In this document: positions 36,992-46,803 of the stretch, one piece after another
Layout of the letters: the number at the start of each line of letters is the position of its first letter
Numbering within the stretch: position 1 is the first letter of the stretch
Assembly: GCA_963810755.1 (NCBI GenBank)
Contig: CAWEOP010000008.1
Coordinates: 496,001-560,000 of the forward strand
Source of the DNA: FEN-1219 sp963810755
GTDB lineage: Bacteria > Pseudomonadota > Gammaproteobacteria > Steroidobacterales > Rariloculaceae
Length of the DNA: 64,000 nucleotides
Reading direction: 5' to 3'
Translations under genes and position numbers: made by a program
Notes under the pieces: model-generated
The model's input: only the letters and a program-made list of their open reading frames with translations
The model's database searches: none
Told to the model about the DNA's origin: nothing

Positions 36992-38441
36992 ATGTCCTCG
37001 ATTCACCGCAACGCCGAACGACCCGCGCCCGATCGCCTGCTCACGGAGATCGCGGACTACGTCCTCGAATACCGCGCGGACGGCGCAGAGGCGCGCAGGA
37101 TCGCGCGCTACTGCCTGATGGACACGCTCGGGTGCGGCATCCTCGCGCTCGGCTACCCCGCGTGCACGAAGCTGCTCGGCCCGGTCGTGCCCGGCGCGAG
37201 CTTGAGCGGCGGCGCGCGTGTGCCGGGTACGGCGTTCGAGCTCGACCCCGTGACGGCGGCATTCAACATCGGAACGCTGATCCGTTGGCTCGACTTCAAC
37301 GATACCTGGCTCGCGGCCGAGTGGGGCCATCCGTCCGACAATCTCGGTGCGATTCTCGCGGTCGCGGACTACCAGAGCCGCAGCAACGTCGCCGCGCGGC
37401 GCGCACCGCTGCCGATGCGCGAAGTGCTCACCGCGATGATCAAGGCGCACGAGATCCAAGGTGTGCTCGCGCTGAATCACAGCTTCAACCGCGTCGGGCT
37501 CGATCACGTGCTGCTCGTGCGCATCGCGAGCACTGCCGTTGCGACGCAGATGCTCGGCGGCACGCGCGAGCAGGTCATCGACGCGGTCTCGAACGCATGG
37601 CTCGACGGCGGCGCTTTGCGCGCCTACCGGCACGCACCGAACACGGGCTCGCGCAAGAGCTGGGCCGCCGGCGACGCGACGAGCCGGGCAGTGCGTCACG
37701 CGCTCACGGCGCTGCGCGGCGAGATGGGCTATCCGTCGGCGCTCACCGCCAAGAACTGGGGTTTCCAAGACGTGCTGTTCAAAGGCCGGCCGATCGAGCT
37801 CGAGCGTCGTTTGAGCTCGTACGTCATGGAGAACGTGCTGTTCAAGATTTCGTTCCCCGCGGAGTTCCACGCTCAGACGGCTGTCGAGGCAGCGTTGCGG
37901 CTGCACCCGCTCGTTGCGAAGCGCCTGCACGAAATCGCGGAGATCAGAATCGAGACGCAGGAGGCCGGCGTGCGCATCATCGACAAGACGGGGCCGCTCG
38001 CGAATCCCGCCGACCGCGACCACTGCTTGCAGTACATGGTCGCGGTGCCCCTGATCTTCGGACGGCTCACGGCCGACGACTACGAGGACGATGTCGCGCG
38101 CGATCCGCGCGTCGACGCGCTGCGCGCGAAGATGACCGTGAGTGAGAACGCGACGTTCAGCCGCGAGTACCTCGACCCCGACAAGCGGGCGATCGGCAAC
38201 TCGGTCCAGATCTACTTTCACGGACGGCTCCAAGACCGAGCGGATCGCGGTGGACTATCCGATTGGGCATCGTCGGCGCCGTGAGGAAGGCATTCCGAAG
38301 CTGGTGGAGAAGTTTCGCGCGAGCCTCGCGACCCGCTTCGACGCGTCGAGCTCTGCACGTATCGAGGCGGCGTGCGCCGATCAGGCCGCGCTCGAGGCGT
38401 TGCCGGTTCCAGATTTCATGGCGCTCTGGGTGAAGTCGTGA
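36992..38441 (+). pseudogene. prpD: 2-methylcitrate dehydratase PrpD, one frameshift
   Basis: Starts at ATG 36992. It has the MmgE/PrpD fold with typical FNIGTLIRWLDFNDTW, EWGHPSDNLG, HEIQGVLAL and FPAEFHAQTAVEAA. At about 38216 an extra T (TTT for TT) shifts the frame; the end (TDGSKTERIAVDYPIGHRRRR) continues to 38441. PrpD dehydrates 2-methylcitrate in propionate breakdown. The stop overlaps the prpB GTG (GTGA), indicating an operon. Repaired protein about 483 aa. Confidence 0.88.
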
Positions 38442-39382
38442 GTCAGGGGCGGAAATTTCGGACGGCGGTCGCGAAGCGCGCGCCGCTCCAGATTCCGGGC
38501 GCGATCAACGCGTACTGCGCTCTGCTCGTCGAGCAAGCCGGTTTCGAAGCCGTGTATCTCTCGGGCGCGGGTGTTGCGAATGCGTCGTTCGGGCTGCCGG
38601 ATCTCGGCGTCACGGCGCTCGCGGACGTGACCGAGGATACGCGCCGCATCACTGCCGTCACGGAGCTGCCGCTGCTCGTGGACGTGGATACCGGTTGGGG
38701 GAGCGCATTCAACATCGCGCGCACCGTGCGCGAGATGGAGCGCGCGGGCGTCGCCGCACTGCATATCGAGGACCAAGAGCAGGCCAAGCGCTGCGGCCAC
38801 CGGCCGAACAAAGCGACGGTGTCGACGGAGGAGATGTGCGATCGGTTGAAAGCTGCCGTCGACGCGCGCCGCGACGCAGAGTTCGTCGTCATGGCACGCA
38901 CGGACGCGTACGCGAGCGAGGGCAAGCAGGCGGCGCTCGACCGCGTAGCCGCCTACGTCGAGGCGGGCGCTGACATGATCTTCGCGGAAGCGCTCTACAC
39001 GCTCGACGACTACCGCGCGTTCACTCGGGCGGCCGACGTGCCTGTGCTCGCAAACCTCACGGAGTTCGGGCTCACGCCGCTGTTCACGGTTGGCGAGCTG
39101 GGTGCCGCCGGCGTCAAAATGATCCTGTATCCGCTGTCTGCGTTTCGGGCGATGAGCCATGCCGCGCTCGCGGTGTATCGCGCGCTGCGCGACGAGGGCA
39201 CGCAAAAGCCGATGGTCGCCGCGATGCAGACGCGCGAGGAGCTCTACGCGGTGCTCGGCTACCATGCGTACGAGCGCAAGCTCGACGAGCTCTACGCCGC
39301 GCGCGCGGGTGCGGTGCTGCCGAAGGCAGCGAAGTCGAAGAAAGCAAAGCCGAAGGCGAGTAAGAAAAGGAAGAAGTCATGA
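38438..39382 (+). CDS. prpB: Methylisocitrate lyase PrpB
   Basis: A 314-aa protein from GTG 38438, overlapping the prpD stop. The isocitrate lyase family active site EDQEQAKRCGH with Cys119 is present, plus LVDVDTGWG, VVMARTDAYA and NLTEFG. It cleaves 2-methylisocitrate to pyruvate and succinate. The Lys-rich tail (KSKKAKPKASKKRKKS) is unusual. ATGA overlap with prpC at 39379-39382. Confidence 0.93.
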   Translation: MSQGRKFRTAVAKRAPLQIPGAINAYCALLVEQAGFEAVYLSGAGVANASFGLPDLGVTALADVTEDTRRITAVTELPLLVDVDTGWGSAFNIARTVREMERAGVAALHIEDQEQAKRCGHRPNKATVSTEEMCDRLKAAVDARRDAEFVVMARTDAYASEGKQAALDRVAAYVEAGADMIFAEALYTLDDYRAFTRAADVPVLANLTEFGLTPLFTVGELGAAGVKMILYPLSAFRAMSHAALAVYRALRDEGTQKPMVAAMQTREELYAVLGYHAYERKLDELYAARAGAVLPKAAKSKKAKPKASKKRKKS

Positions 39383-40505
39383 GCACGGATGGCAAGAACG
39401 CCGGATTGCGAGGCGTATCGGCAGGCGAGACCGCCATCGCGACGGTCGGTGACGGCCACGGATTGCGTTACCGCGGCTACGACGTCGTCGATCTCGCGGC
39501 GCAATCGACGTTCGAGGAGATCGCGTGGCTTCTGCTGCGCGGTGCGTTGCCGACGGCGCGCGAGCTCGACGGCTTTCGCAACGGTCTACGGACGCGGCGC
39601 GAGCTTCCTGGTCCGCTCTGCGACGTGCTAGAGCAAATACCGCCCACGGCACATCCTATGGACGTGCTGCGCACGGGCTGCTCGATGCTCGGCACGCTCG
39701 AGCCCGAGCAGGACTTCGCCGGCAGCTCGATCGTCGCCGAGCGGCTGATCGCGGCGTTTCCCGGGATGTTGCTCTACTGGCACCACTTCGCGCAGCACGG
39801 GCAAGCGCATCGCGACGACCACGGACGCGCAGAGCACCGCGGGGCATTTCCTGCAGCTTCTGCACGGCGAAGCCGCCGAGCGCGCTGCATGAGCGCGCGA
39901 TGGACGCGTCGCTGATCCTATACGCGGAGCACGAGTTCAACGCTTCGACGTTCACCGCTCGTGTTTGCGCCGCTACGCTGTCGGACATCTACTCGGCCGT
40001 GACCGGTGCAATCGGCAGCGCTTCGCGGCCCGTTGCACGGAGGCGCGAACGAAGCCGCGATGGAGCTCATCGAGCGTTTCGATTCGCCGCGGCTGCAACC
40101 GCCGGCGTGAAGGAGATGCTCGCGCGCAAGGTGAAGATCATGGGATTCGGACACGCGGTGTATCGCACGTCCGATCCGCGCAATGCCGTGATCAAGGCGT
40201 GGGCGCAAAAGCTCGGACAAGGCGCGGGCGACCGCGTGCTGTATCCCGTCTCCGAGGCGATCGAGAAGGTGCTCCGCGACGAAAAGAAGCTATTCCCGAA
40301 TCTCGACTTCTACAGCGCGTCGGCATACCACTTCATGGGCATTCCGACGCCGTTATTCACCCCGATCTTCGTTTGCTCGCGCGTAGCGGGTTGGGCCGCT
40401 CACGTGGTGGAGCAGCGCGCCAACAACAAGCTCATCCGGCCGACGGCGGACTACGTCGGACCGGGCGCCCGCGACTACGTGCCCGTCGCCGAGCGCGGCT
40501 CGTGA
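39379..40505 (+). pseudogene. prpC: 2-methylcitrate synthase PrpC, four indels
   Basis: Starts at ATG 39379 (MSTDGKNAGLRGVSAGETAI). Citrate synthase fold with RYRGYDVVDLAAQSTFEE and WHHFAQHG. Frame is lost at about 39800 (extra G), 39878 (extra G), 40017 (extra A) and 40090 (one missing or two extra). Between lesions the family sequence is clear: TTTDAQSTAGHFLQLLHGEA, LRGPLHGGANEAAMELIERF, then IMGFGHAVYRTSDPRN to the end. PrpC joins propionyl-CoA and oxaloacetate. Four indels in 300 bp suggest poor sequence or decay. Context (prpDBCE) favours PrpC over ordinary citrate synthase. Confidence 0.85.
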
Positions 40506-40532
40506 CGGGCTAGGCGGCAGCGGAGCGGGTCG

Positions 40533-42446
40533 ATGGGCGTGGGACCAGCGCGATTCGCCGACGTCTACGCCGCCTCGCAGCGCGATCCCGAGTCGTTCTG
40601 GGCCGCGGCCGCGGCCGCAATCGAATGGACGCGGCCTTGGCAGCGCGTGCTCGACCGCTCGCGGCCGCCGTTCTACCGCTGGTTCGCGGGTGCGGAGCTC
40701 AACACTTGCTACAACGCCGTCGATCGCCACGTCGCGGCCGGTCGCGGTGCCGACACCGCGCTCATTTACGACAGCCCCGTCACGGGCGCGCTCGCGCTAT
40801 ACACGTTCGCCGATCTGCGCGCGGAAGTCGCCCGTCTCGCGGGCGCGCTGCACGCGCTCGGCGTCGGCCGCGGCGACACCGTCGTGATCTATATGCCGAT
40901 GGTGCCGCAAGCGGTGTTCGCGATGCTCGCGTGCGCGCGCCTCGGTGCGGTTCATTCCGTCGTCTTCGGGGGCTTCGCCGCGGCCGAGCTTGCGGCGCGC
41001 ATCGACGACTGCGGTCCGAAGGTCGTGCTGTCCGCGTCCTGCGGCGTCGAGGTTGGCCGGCTCGTCGCATACAAGCCGCTGCTCGACAAGGCGCTCGAGA
41101 TCGCCGCGCATGCCCCGCGGCGCTGCGTGATCCTGCAGAGGCCGCAGCAGCGCGCCACGCTCGTCGCCGGCCGCGACGTCGACTGGGACGACGCTCTCGC
41201 GGCGGCGGCGCCGCACGACTGCGTTGCCGTGGGTGCGACCGACCCGCTGTACATTCTCTATACGTCCGGCACGACCGGGCGTCCCAAGGGCGTGGTGCGA
41301 GACAACGGCGGTCACGCCGTCGCGCTCGCGTGGAGCATGCGCAATGTCTATGGTGCGCTGCCCGGGGAGACGTTCTGGGCGGCGTCCGACATCGGCTGGG
41401 TGGTCGGGCACTCGTACATCGTTTACGGGCCACTCCTCAACGGCAATGCGACGGTGCTCTACGAGGGCAAGCCCGTCGGCACGCCGGATCCCGGCGCGTT
41501 CTGGCGGGTCGCGGAGCAGCATCGCGTGCGCACTCTGTTCACCGCCCCGACCGCGCTGCGCGCAATCAAGCGCGAGGATCCCTACGCCGAGCACGTGCGC
41601 CGTTACGATCTCTCGTCGTTGCGCGCTCTGTATCTCGCGGGCGAGCGCACCGACCCGGTGACGCTGCGCTGGGCGCGCGCGCAGTTGAACGTTCCCGTGG
41701 TCGATCACTGGTGGCAGACCGAGACCGGCTGGGCGATCACCGCGAGCTGCCGTGGCATCGAGCATCTCGCCGTGCGCGACGGCGCAGCCGGCCAATCCGT
41801 GCCCGGCTTTGACGTGCAGGCGCTCGGCGCGGACGGCGGAGTCTTGCCGGCTGGTGCCGTGGGGGCGCTCGCGGTCAGACTGCCGCTGCCGCCCGGCACT
41901 TTTCTCGGGCTGTGGAACGCCGAAGCGCAATGCGTCGCTGCGTACTACGCGAGCTTCCCTGGGTGGTACAGCACGGCGGATGCGGGCTACGTCGATGCCG
42001 ACGGCTACGTCTTCGTGATGGCGCGAACCGATGACGTGATCAACGTAGCGGGCCATCGGCTGTCGACCGGGGCGATGGAGGAGGTGCTTGCGGCTCAGCC
42101 CGACGTCGCGGAGTGCGCCGTTTGCGGCGTGCATGACGAGCTCAAGGGCGAGGTGCCGGTCGGGTTCCTCGTCGTGAACGCGGGCTGCCGAAGGCCGGCC
42201 GAGGAGATCGTTGCGGAGGCGATCGCCGCGGTGCGCGAGCGGATCGGGCCGGTGGCCGCATTCAAGGCGGCGGCAGTCGTGAAGCGCTTGCCGAAGACGC
42301 GGTCGGGGAAGGTGCTGCGCGGCGTGATGCGTCGGATCGCAAACGCCGAGCCGTGGACGACTCCGGCGACGATCGACGATCCCGCGATCCTCGACGAGAT
42401 CGCGGCGGCCCTGCGGACGCTCGGTTACCCGCGCAAGCCAGCGTGA
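40533..42446 (+). CDS. prpE: Propionyl-CoA synthetase PrpE
   Basis: A 637-aa AMP-forming synthetase from ATG 40533. Core motifs: YTSGTTGRPKGVVRDNGGHAVAL, WWQTETGWAI, DDVINVAGHRLSTGAMEEVLA and the catalytic Lys in PKTRSGK. The DNGGHAVAL and RTDDVINVAGHRLSTG segments match PrpE. It activates propionate to propionyl-CoA. It follows prpC by 27 bp, completing prpDBCE. Unlike its neighbours prpD and prpC it is intact. Confidence 0.92.
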   Translation: MGVGPARFADVYAASQRDPESFWAAAAAAIEWTRPWQRVLDRSRPPFYRWFAGAELNTCYNAVDRHVAAGRGADTALIYDSPVTGALALYTFADLRAEVARLAGALHALGVGRGDTVVIYMPMVPQAVFAMLACARLGAVHSVVFGGFAAAELAARIDDCGPKVVLSASCGVEVGRLVAYKPLLDKALEIAAHAPRRCVILQRPQQRATLVAGRDVDWDDALAAAAPHDCVAVGATDPLYILYTSGTTGRPKGVVRDNGGHAVALAWSMRNVYGALPGETFWAASDIGWVVGHSYIVYGPLLNGNATVLYEGKPVGTPDPGAFWRVAEQHRVRTLFTAPTALRAIKREDPYAEHVRRYDLSSLRALYLAGERTDPVTLRWARAQLNVPVVDHWWQTETGWAITASCRGIEHLAVRDGAAGQSVPGFDVQALGADGGVLPAGAVGALAVRLPLPPGTFLGLWNAEAQCVAAYYASFPGWYSTADAGYVDADGYVFVMARTDDVINVAGHRLSTGAMEEVLAAQPDVAECAVCGVHDELKGEVPVGFLVVNAGCRRPAEEIVAEAIAAVRERIGPVAAFKAAAVVKRLPKTRSGKVLRGVMRRIANAEPWTTPATIDDPAILDEIAAALRTLGYPRKPA

Positions 42447-42467
42447 ATCGTGCGCTCGGCGCGGAGC

Positions 42468-44594
42468 CTAGCGCGTGTTCGCGGTCTTGCGATTGCCGTC
42501 GGTGGACGGCGGGGAATCTTCGATCAGCTCGAGCGGCGCGTCGCGCCCCAGGCCGAGGAAGTCGAACGGATCCTGCTCTTCGTCGAACGCCCGCTCGGCG
42601 GCAGTCTTCGCTTGGGATTGCTGCGGGGCAGTCGCTTTCGGCGGGGCGCTCGGCGTGCCGGCTTCAGCGACGGTCGTTTCCGACCAGCCCGATTCGAGCG
42701 CCGCGCTCAGCATGTCGAGGTCGGCTTCGCCGAACAGCGTCTCGGCCATCGAGTTGCTGATGTCGTCGATGGACTTCGCGGCGGCGAGCGCGCGAACGGT
42801 CTGCGTCTGATGGAGTAGGTCTTCCTCGGAGACTTCGGGCGTGGCCTTCGATGGCGTGGGCGAAGGTTTCGGCGCGGGCGGAGCGGCCGGCTTGGGTGCG
42901 CTCGCGGCCGGCGCGGTAGCGCGCGAGCTCGGCGCCGTCGGCGGCGCGTGCGGCGCTGCGGGGGTGACGACTGCGACGCGCGCAGCCGGAGGCGCGGGAT
43001 CGGGTCGCGCATACGCCATCTCGGCGCGCGCGCGGGGCCGCTCGACGCGAACCGAGGGCTCGACAGCGTCCGTGAGCACGGGCAAGTCGGGCATTTGAAC
43101 GTCCGGACTGTCCGTGAGCGTGTCTGCGAACGAGTCGATCTCGCCCGGCGGCAATTCGGCGCGCCCAGGCGGCGTGCTCGGTTCCCTGCGCGGGAACGGC
43201 GACGGATTCGCAAGCAGCGGCGCCGGTATTGGGCGGATTGGGCGCTCGACGGCCGGACGCGCGGGGCTTGGGTCAATCGAGCGTGCTGCGACGGATGTGG
43301 CATCCGCGCGCGGTGCAGGCATGCCCGCCTTGGGCAACGGTGCGCCGGCAGCGAGGGCCGCGGCGGGAGCGGCGGTGCGCGTGACGATCGGTGCGGCAAC
43401 GGGTGCGGCGGTCGGAGGCTTCGGCGCCGGTGCAGCGAGTACCGCTGGGGCGGCCGCGTCAACCAGCGACGGCGGAGCGACCGCGACGGGCGCGGCGCTC
43501 TCGGTACGCGTTGGCGGCGGTATGTAGGTCGGCGCGCTTGGCGGGCCGAATGCGACGGTCGGCGGGCTCGTGAACGAAACCGAGACGAGAGGCGCCGGCG
43601 CGAGCGGTGTCGCGCCCGCGGCGGCGAGCGCCGGAGCGGCAGCGGTCGACAGAGCGGGAGTGGTCGCCACGGCTGGAGGCGGAGCGCCCGCCGTAGCCGG
43701 AACCTGAACCGGAGCGGCCGCCGGAGCGGCCGCCGGAGCCGCGGCACGGACGAGGGTCGCATCGGTGCCCGCACCGATCGGCGCTTCCATTCCGAACATG
43801 GCCACGGCGATCCTCGTCAACAGCTCCGAGGTCACCCTGCTTTCTTTCGCGGACGTCGCGAGCGCCAAGGCCGTTTCGCATAGGTTGTTGGCGACGCGCG
43901 GGATGCCTCCGGACAGTTTGTGCAGTGTCGCGATCGCGTTCGGCGCAAATATCTTGTCGAGCTCACCGCCGGCGCGCATCGCCTGGTGCGCTAGGTATCC
44001 GCGGAGCTCGTCTGCGGTGAGCGGCTCGAGCCGTTCGCGCAAACGAATTCGCTGGCGGAGCGACTCGAGCACCGGTGCTTTGAGATGGTCGAGCAGGGCG
44101 GGCTGGCCCAGCAGCACGAGATTGACGCCGGGGCCGCCGTTAGCGTCCGCCGCCGTGAGGGAATCGAGCGCTCGCAGGACCTCGTGGTTCAAGTCGTCGG
44201 CGCGCTCGACGATCACGAACACGCGGGATTCGGTCGCGCTCATTTCGTTGAGGAACTGACGCCATATCTGCATGCGCTCGACGCGCCCGACGCGGTGAGC
44301 GTTGAATCCGAGCTCGACGAGAAGCAGCTCGAGCAGCTCGGCACCGTTGAGGGGTGCGCCGGTGACCCACCCGAGCGCGAGCCGAGTGTTCGTCGCGCGG
44401 AGCGCGGAAGCCATGAGCGTGGTCTTACCGACGCCGGCCGTGCCGGTCAGGACGACGGCCGAGTCCAGCGTGGTCAACGCGACTTTGGTGTTCGCGATGA
44501 TCTGCTCGTGCTTCGGAGCGAGGAAAACGGCCGTTTCCTGGGCGACGCCGCTCTCGAAAAGAGCTCTCTTGAGGCCAAAGTGTGCTTGGTACAT
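42468..44594 (-). CDS. ExeA/GspA-type AAA+ ATPase with long Pro/Ala linker
   Basis: A 708-aa protein. The start MYQAHFGLKRALFE at 44594 matches family N-termini. Walker A is TGTAGVGKTT, sensor-like LVLLGQPALLDHL and a C-terminal helical region YLAHQAMRAGG follow. Residues about 270-600 are an extremely Pro/Ala-rich, low-complexity linker, ending in an acidic region with EEDLLHQTQTV and DEEQDPFDFLGLG. ExeA homologues help assemble secretins or act in export. There is no ExeB partner beside it, so the function is uncertain. It converges on prpE. Confidence 0.83.
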   Translation of the reverse strand: MYQAHFGLKRALFESGVAQETAVFLAPKHEQIIANTKVALTTLDSAVVLTGTAGVGKTTLMASALRATNTRLALGWVTGAPLNGAELLELLLVELGFNAHRVGRVERMQIWRQFLNEMSATESRVFVIVERADDLNHEVLRALDSLTAADANGGPGVNLVLLGQPALLDHLKAPVLESLRQRIRLRERLEPLTADELRGYLAHQAMRAGGELDKIFAPNAIATLHKLSGGIPRVANNLCETALALATSAKESRVTSELLTRIAVAMFGMEAPIGAGTDATLVRAAAPAAAPAAAPVQVPATAGAPPPAVATTPALSTAAAPALAAAGATPLAPAPLVSVSFTSPPTVAFGPPSAPTYIPPPTRTESAAPVAVAPPSLVDAAAPAVLAAPAPKPPTAAPVAAPIVTRTAAPAAALAAGAPLPKAGMPAPRADATSVAARSIDPSPARPAVERPIRPIPAPLLANPSPFPRREPSTPPGRAELPPGEIDSFADTLTDSPDVQMPDLPVLTDAVEPSVRVERPRARAEMAYARPDPAPPAARVAVVTPAAPHAPPTAPSSRATAPAASAPKPAAPPAPKPSPTPSKATPEVSEEDLLHQTQTVRALAAAKSIDDISNSMAETLFGEADLDMLSAALESGWSETTVAEAGTPSAPPKATAPQQSQAKTAAERAFDEEQDPFDFLGLGRDAPLELIEDSPPSTDGNRKTANTR

Positions 44595-44733
44595 CGCGCT
44601 GCCTTCTGCAGCCGATCGCATGGATCGGAGTCCGCTGATTTTGCCGATCCCTTGCAGCCGTTTCCTGAAACCAGGTCACAACTTATGCAAAACGCCCGGG
44701 AATGGGGCTGGCGCCCCGGGGCGGGCGGCGGCG

Positions 44734-45972
44734 CTAGTCTGTCCCGCCGTGTGCACGGCCATCGGTGACCCGAGCCGCTTCGGCGGGCTCGCCGGCGAGC
44801 GGCGCGGTCCATGGATCGTAAGAGAACACCCACGAGCCGCGCTCCTTGGAGAGGTCGCGAGTCGCGAAACCCTGCCGCAGCTCCTGTTCCGTGCGCAGGT
44901 GATAGAGCTTGCCGAGATCGTTCGAGCCGCGCTGGACGCGCGCCGTGCGTTCGTAACGGCTGCGTTGATAGAGGTCGAGCGCCGCGCTCGTCGAGCTCGC
45001 TTGCTCGAGCGCGCGCGCGAGTATTGCGCCGTCCTCGATCGCGAGCGCAGCCCCTTGTGCCATGAACGGCAGCGTCGGGTGAGCGGCATCGCCGAGCAGC
45101 GTCGCGCGTCCGCTGCTCCAACCCGTGACGGGCGGCCGGTTGTACATCGCCCAGCGATAGCATTGATCCTTGTCCATCGCGTCGATCAGGAGCTGCACGC
45201 TGGGATGCCACGGTGCGAAGTCGGCCTTGAGCTTCGCCCAAGGCGATTTTACGGTCCACGATTCGTCGAGCCATGTCTCGTCTTCGACGAGACCGACGAA
45301 GTTCACCACTTCGCCGCGCCGCAAGTAGTACACGATGACGTGCGCGTTGGGGCCAACCCAGTTGGTGCAGACGCGCTCCATGAAGTCCGGCGGCAGCCGC
45401 GAGCTCGGCACGATCGCGCGCCACGAAACGTACCCCGTGAACTCGGCATTCGTGGCTCCGACGATTTGCGCGCGGATCGCCGACTTGATCCCGTCCGCCC
45501 CGATCAAGAGATCGCCGCTCGCGGTCGCGCCGCTCGCAAACTGCACGGTGACCGAGTCGCGCGACTCGGTGAAGCGCCGGGCCGCGGCGTCGAGCACGAT
45601 CGCGTGCGGATCGAGCTCGCGCACGGTAGCGGCGAGCGCGGCGTGCAGATCGGCACGGTGCAGGTGGTAGTACTTGGCGCCGTAGGTGCTCTCGTGCACC
45701 TCGCCGAGCGGCATCTCCTGGAGCAGCTCACCCGTGCTGTAGAGCCGGTACTGGAAGGCCGTCGGCGTCACGGCGACGCTCGAGAGCGCGCGCTCGAGGC
45801 CGAGCCGATGCAGCACGCGCGACGCGTTCGCGCTGATCTGAATGCCTGCGCCGATTTCCCCGAGAGCAGGGGCCTGCTCGTACACGCGCACGCGGTGGCC
45901 GCGCTGCAAAAGCACGGCGGCGGCCGATAGGCCGCCGATACCTGCGCCGATGATCACGATGTCGCTCGCCAT
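44734..45972 (-). CDS. FAD-dependent aromatic monooxygenase (3-hydroxybenzoate 6-hydroxylase/salicylate hydroxylase type)
   Basis: A 412-aa flavoprotein. It has GAGIGGLSAAAVLLQRG for FAD binding, GADGIKS (DG motif) and LLGDAAHPTLPFMAQGAALAIEDG (GD motif). These identify a group A single-component hydroxylase acting on a phenolic or hydroxybenzoate substrate with NAD(P)H and O2. A gentisate dioxygenase-like gene lies 8 kb away, which would accept the gentisate product of 3-hydroxybenzoate 6-hydroxylase. That link is inference, as they are not adjacent. Divergent from def. Confidence 0.88.
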   Translation of the reverse strand: MASDIVIIGAGIGGLSAAAVLLQRGHRVRVYEQAPALGEIGAGIQISANASRVLHRLGLERALSSVAVTPTAFQYRLYSTGELLQEMPLGEVHESTYGAKYYHLHRADLHAALAATVRELDPHAIVLDAAARRFTESRDSVTVQFASGATASGDLLIGADGIKSAIRAQIVGATNAEFTGYVSWRAIVPSSRLPPDFMERVCTNWVGPNAHVIVYYLRRGEVVNFVGLVEDETWLDESWTVKSPWAKLKADFAPWHPSVQLLIDAMDKDQCYRWAMYNRPPVTGWSSGRATLLGDAAHPTLPFMAQGAALAIEDGAILARALEQASSTSAALDLYQRSRYERTARVQRGSNDLGKLYHLRTEQELRQGFATRDLSKERGSWVFSYDPWTAPLAGEPAEAARVTDGRAHGGTD

Positions 45973-46067
45973 GGGTGCGCTAGCTTAGCGCTTCACGCTG
46001 CCGGGCCGAGCACCTAGAATGAATCCAATCAAGCTGGCGCGGAAGGTCCGCGTCGAGAGGATTCGAG

Positions 46068-46658
46068 ATGGCGGTACGCCCGATTCTCAGGCTCGGAGAC
46101 CCGCGGCTTCGCGAAATCGCTGCTCCAGTGCGTGTGTTCGATACGGCGGAGCTACATGAGCTCGTTCGCGACATGGTGGAGACAATGGAAGCTGCGAACG
46201 GCGCAGGCCTCGCGGCTGTGCAAATCGGCGTCTCGCAGCGCGTCGTGATCTTTGGAGTCGAGCACAACCCGCGTTATCCGGATGCGGAGTCCGTGCCGTT
46301 CACCGTGCTGGTGAACCCCGAGATCGAGCCGCTAGATGAGGTGCGCGACTCGGGCTGGGAGGGGTGCCTAAGCGTGCCGGGCATGCGCGGCCTCGTGCCG
46401 CGCTACGCGCGAATTCGTTATCGAGGTCGCGACGAATACGGCAGGCCGATAGACCGTGCCGTGGAGGGGTTTCATGCGCGCGTGGTCCAGCACGAGTGCG
46501 ACCATTTGGACGGGATTCTCTACCCGCAGCGAATCGAGGACATGCGCTCGTTCGGCTTCACTGAGGAGCTGCTCGCGAGCGGGGCTTTGCCCTGGTCCGA
46601 AAGCTCGGAAAAGCCCAGCTCGGACGAGGGTTTACAGGAGCCTGTTGCCGCGAGATGA
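46068..46658 (+). CDS. def: Peptide deformylase
   Basis: A 196-aa enzyme with the three family motifs: GAGLAAVQIG (motif 1, Gln52), EGCLSVPG (motif 2, Cys100) and QHECDHLDG (motif 3, His142/Glu143/His146). The metal-bound enzyme removes the N-formyl group from nascent proteins. The C-terminal extension after residue 165 is variable. It is divergent from the monooxygenase and probably monocistronic. Confidence 0.95.
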   Translation: MAVRPILRLGDPRLREIAAPVRVFDTAELHELVRDMVETMEAANGAGLAAVQIGVSQRVVIFGVEHNPRYPDAESVPFTVLVNPEIEPLDEVRDSGWEGCLSVPGMRGLVPRYARIRYRGRDEYGRPIDRAVEGFHARVVQHECDHLDGILYPQRIEDMRSFGFTEELLASGALPWSESSEKPSSDEGLQEPVAAR

Positions 46659-46757
46659 AGGGCGCCGGAGAGTCGCGTATCGAGCCGGGTACAGGCGGTG
46701 CCCTGAGGCTTGCTCTGGTGATTCAAGCCTGCTAAAAGTTTCCGGTCATTTCTGACT

Positions 46758-46783
46758 CCCCAGTTACTCTAGTTACTCTGGGG
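46758..46783. repeat. Inverted repeat with internal direct repeat
   Basis: CCCCAG (46758-46763) and CTGGGG (46778-46783) form a 6-bp stem. The 14-base loop includes most of a 9-bp direct repeat AGTTACTCT-AGTTACTCT. It sits 20 bp before the gene at 46804 and after def, followed by T6G5; it could be a terminator for def or a leader structure for the next gene. Confidence 0.35.
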
Positions 46784-46803
46784 AACCCGTTTTTTGGGGG
46801 CGT

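Noticed and set aside
39379..40505. Housekeeping citrate synthase gltA
   Set aside because: Position between prpB and prpE and the methylcitrate-type sequence favour prpC.
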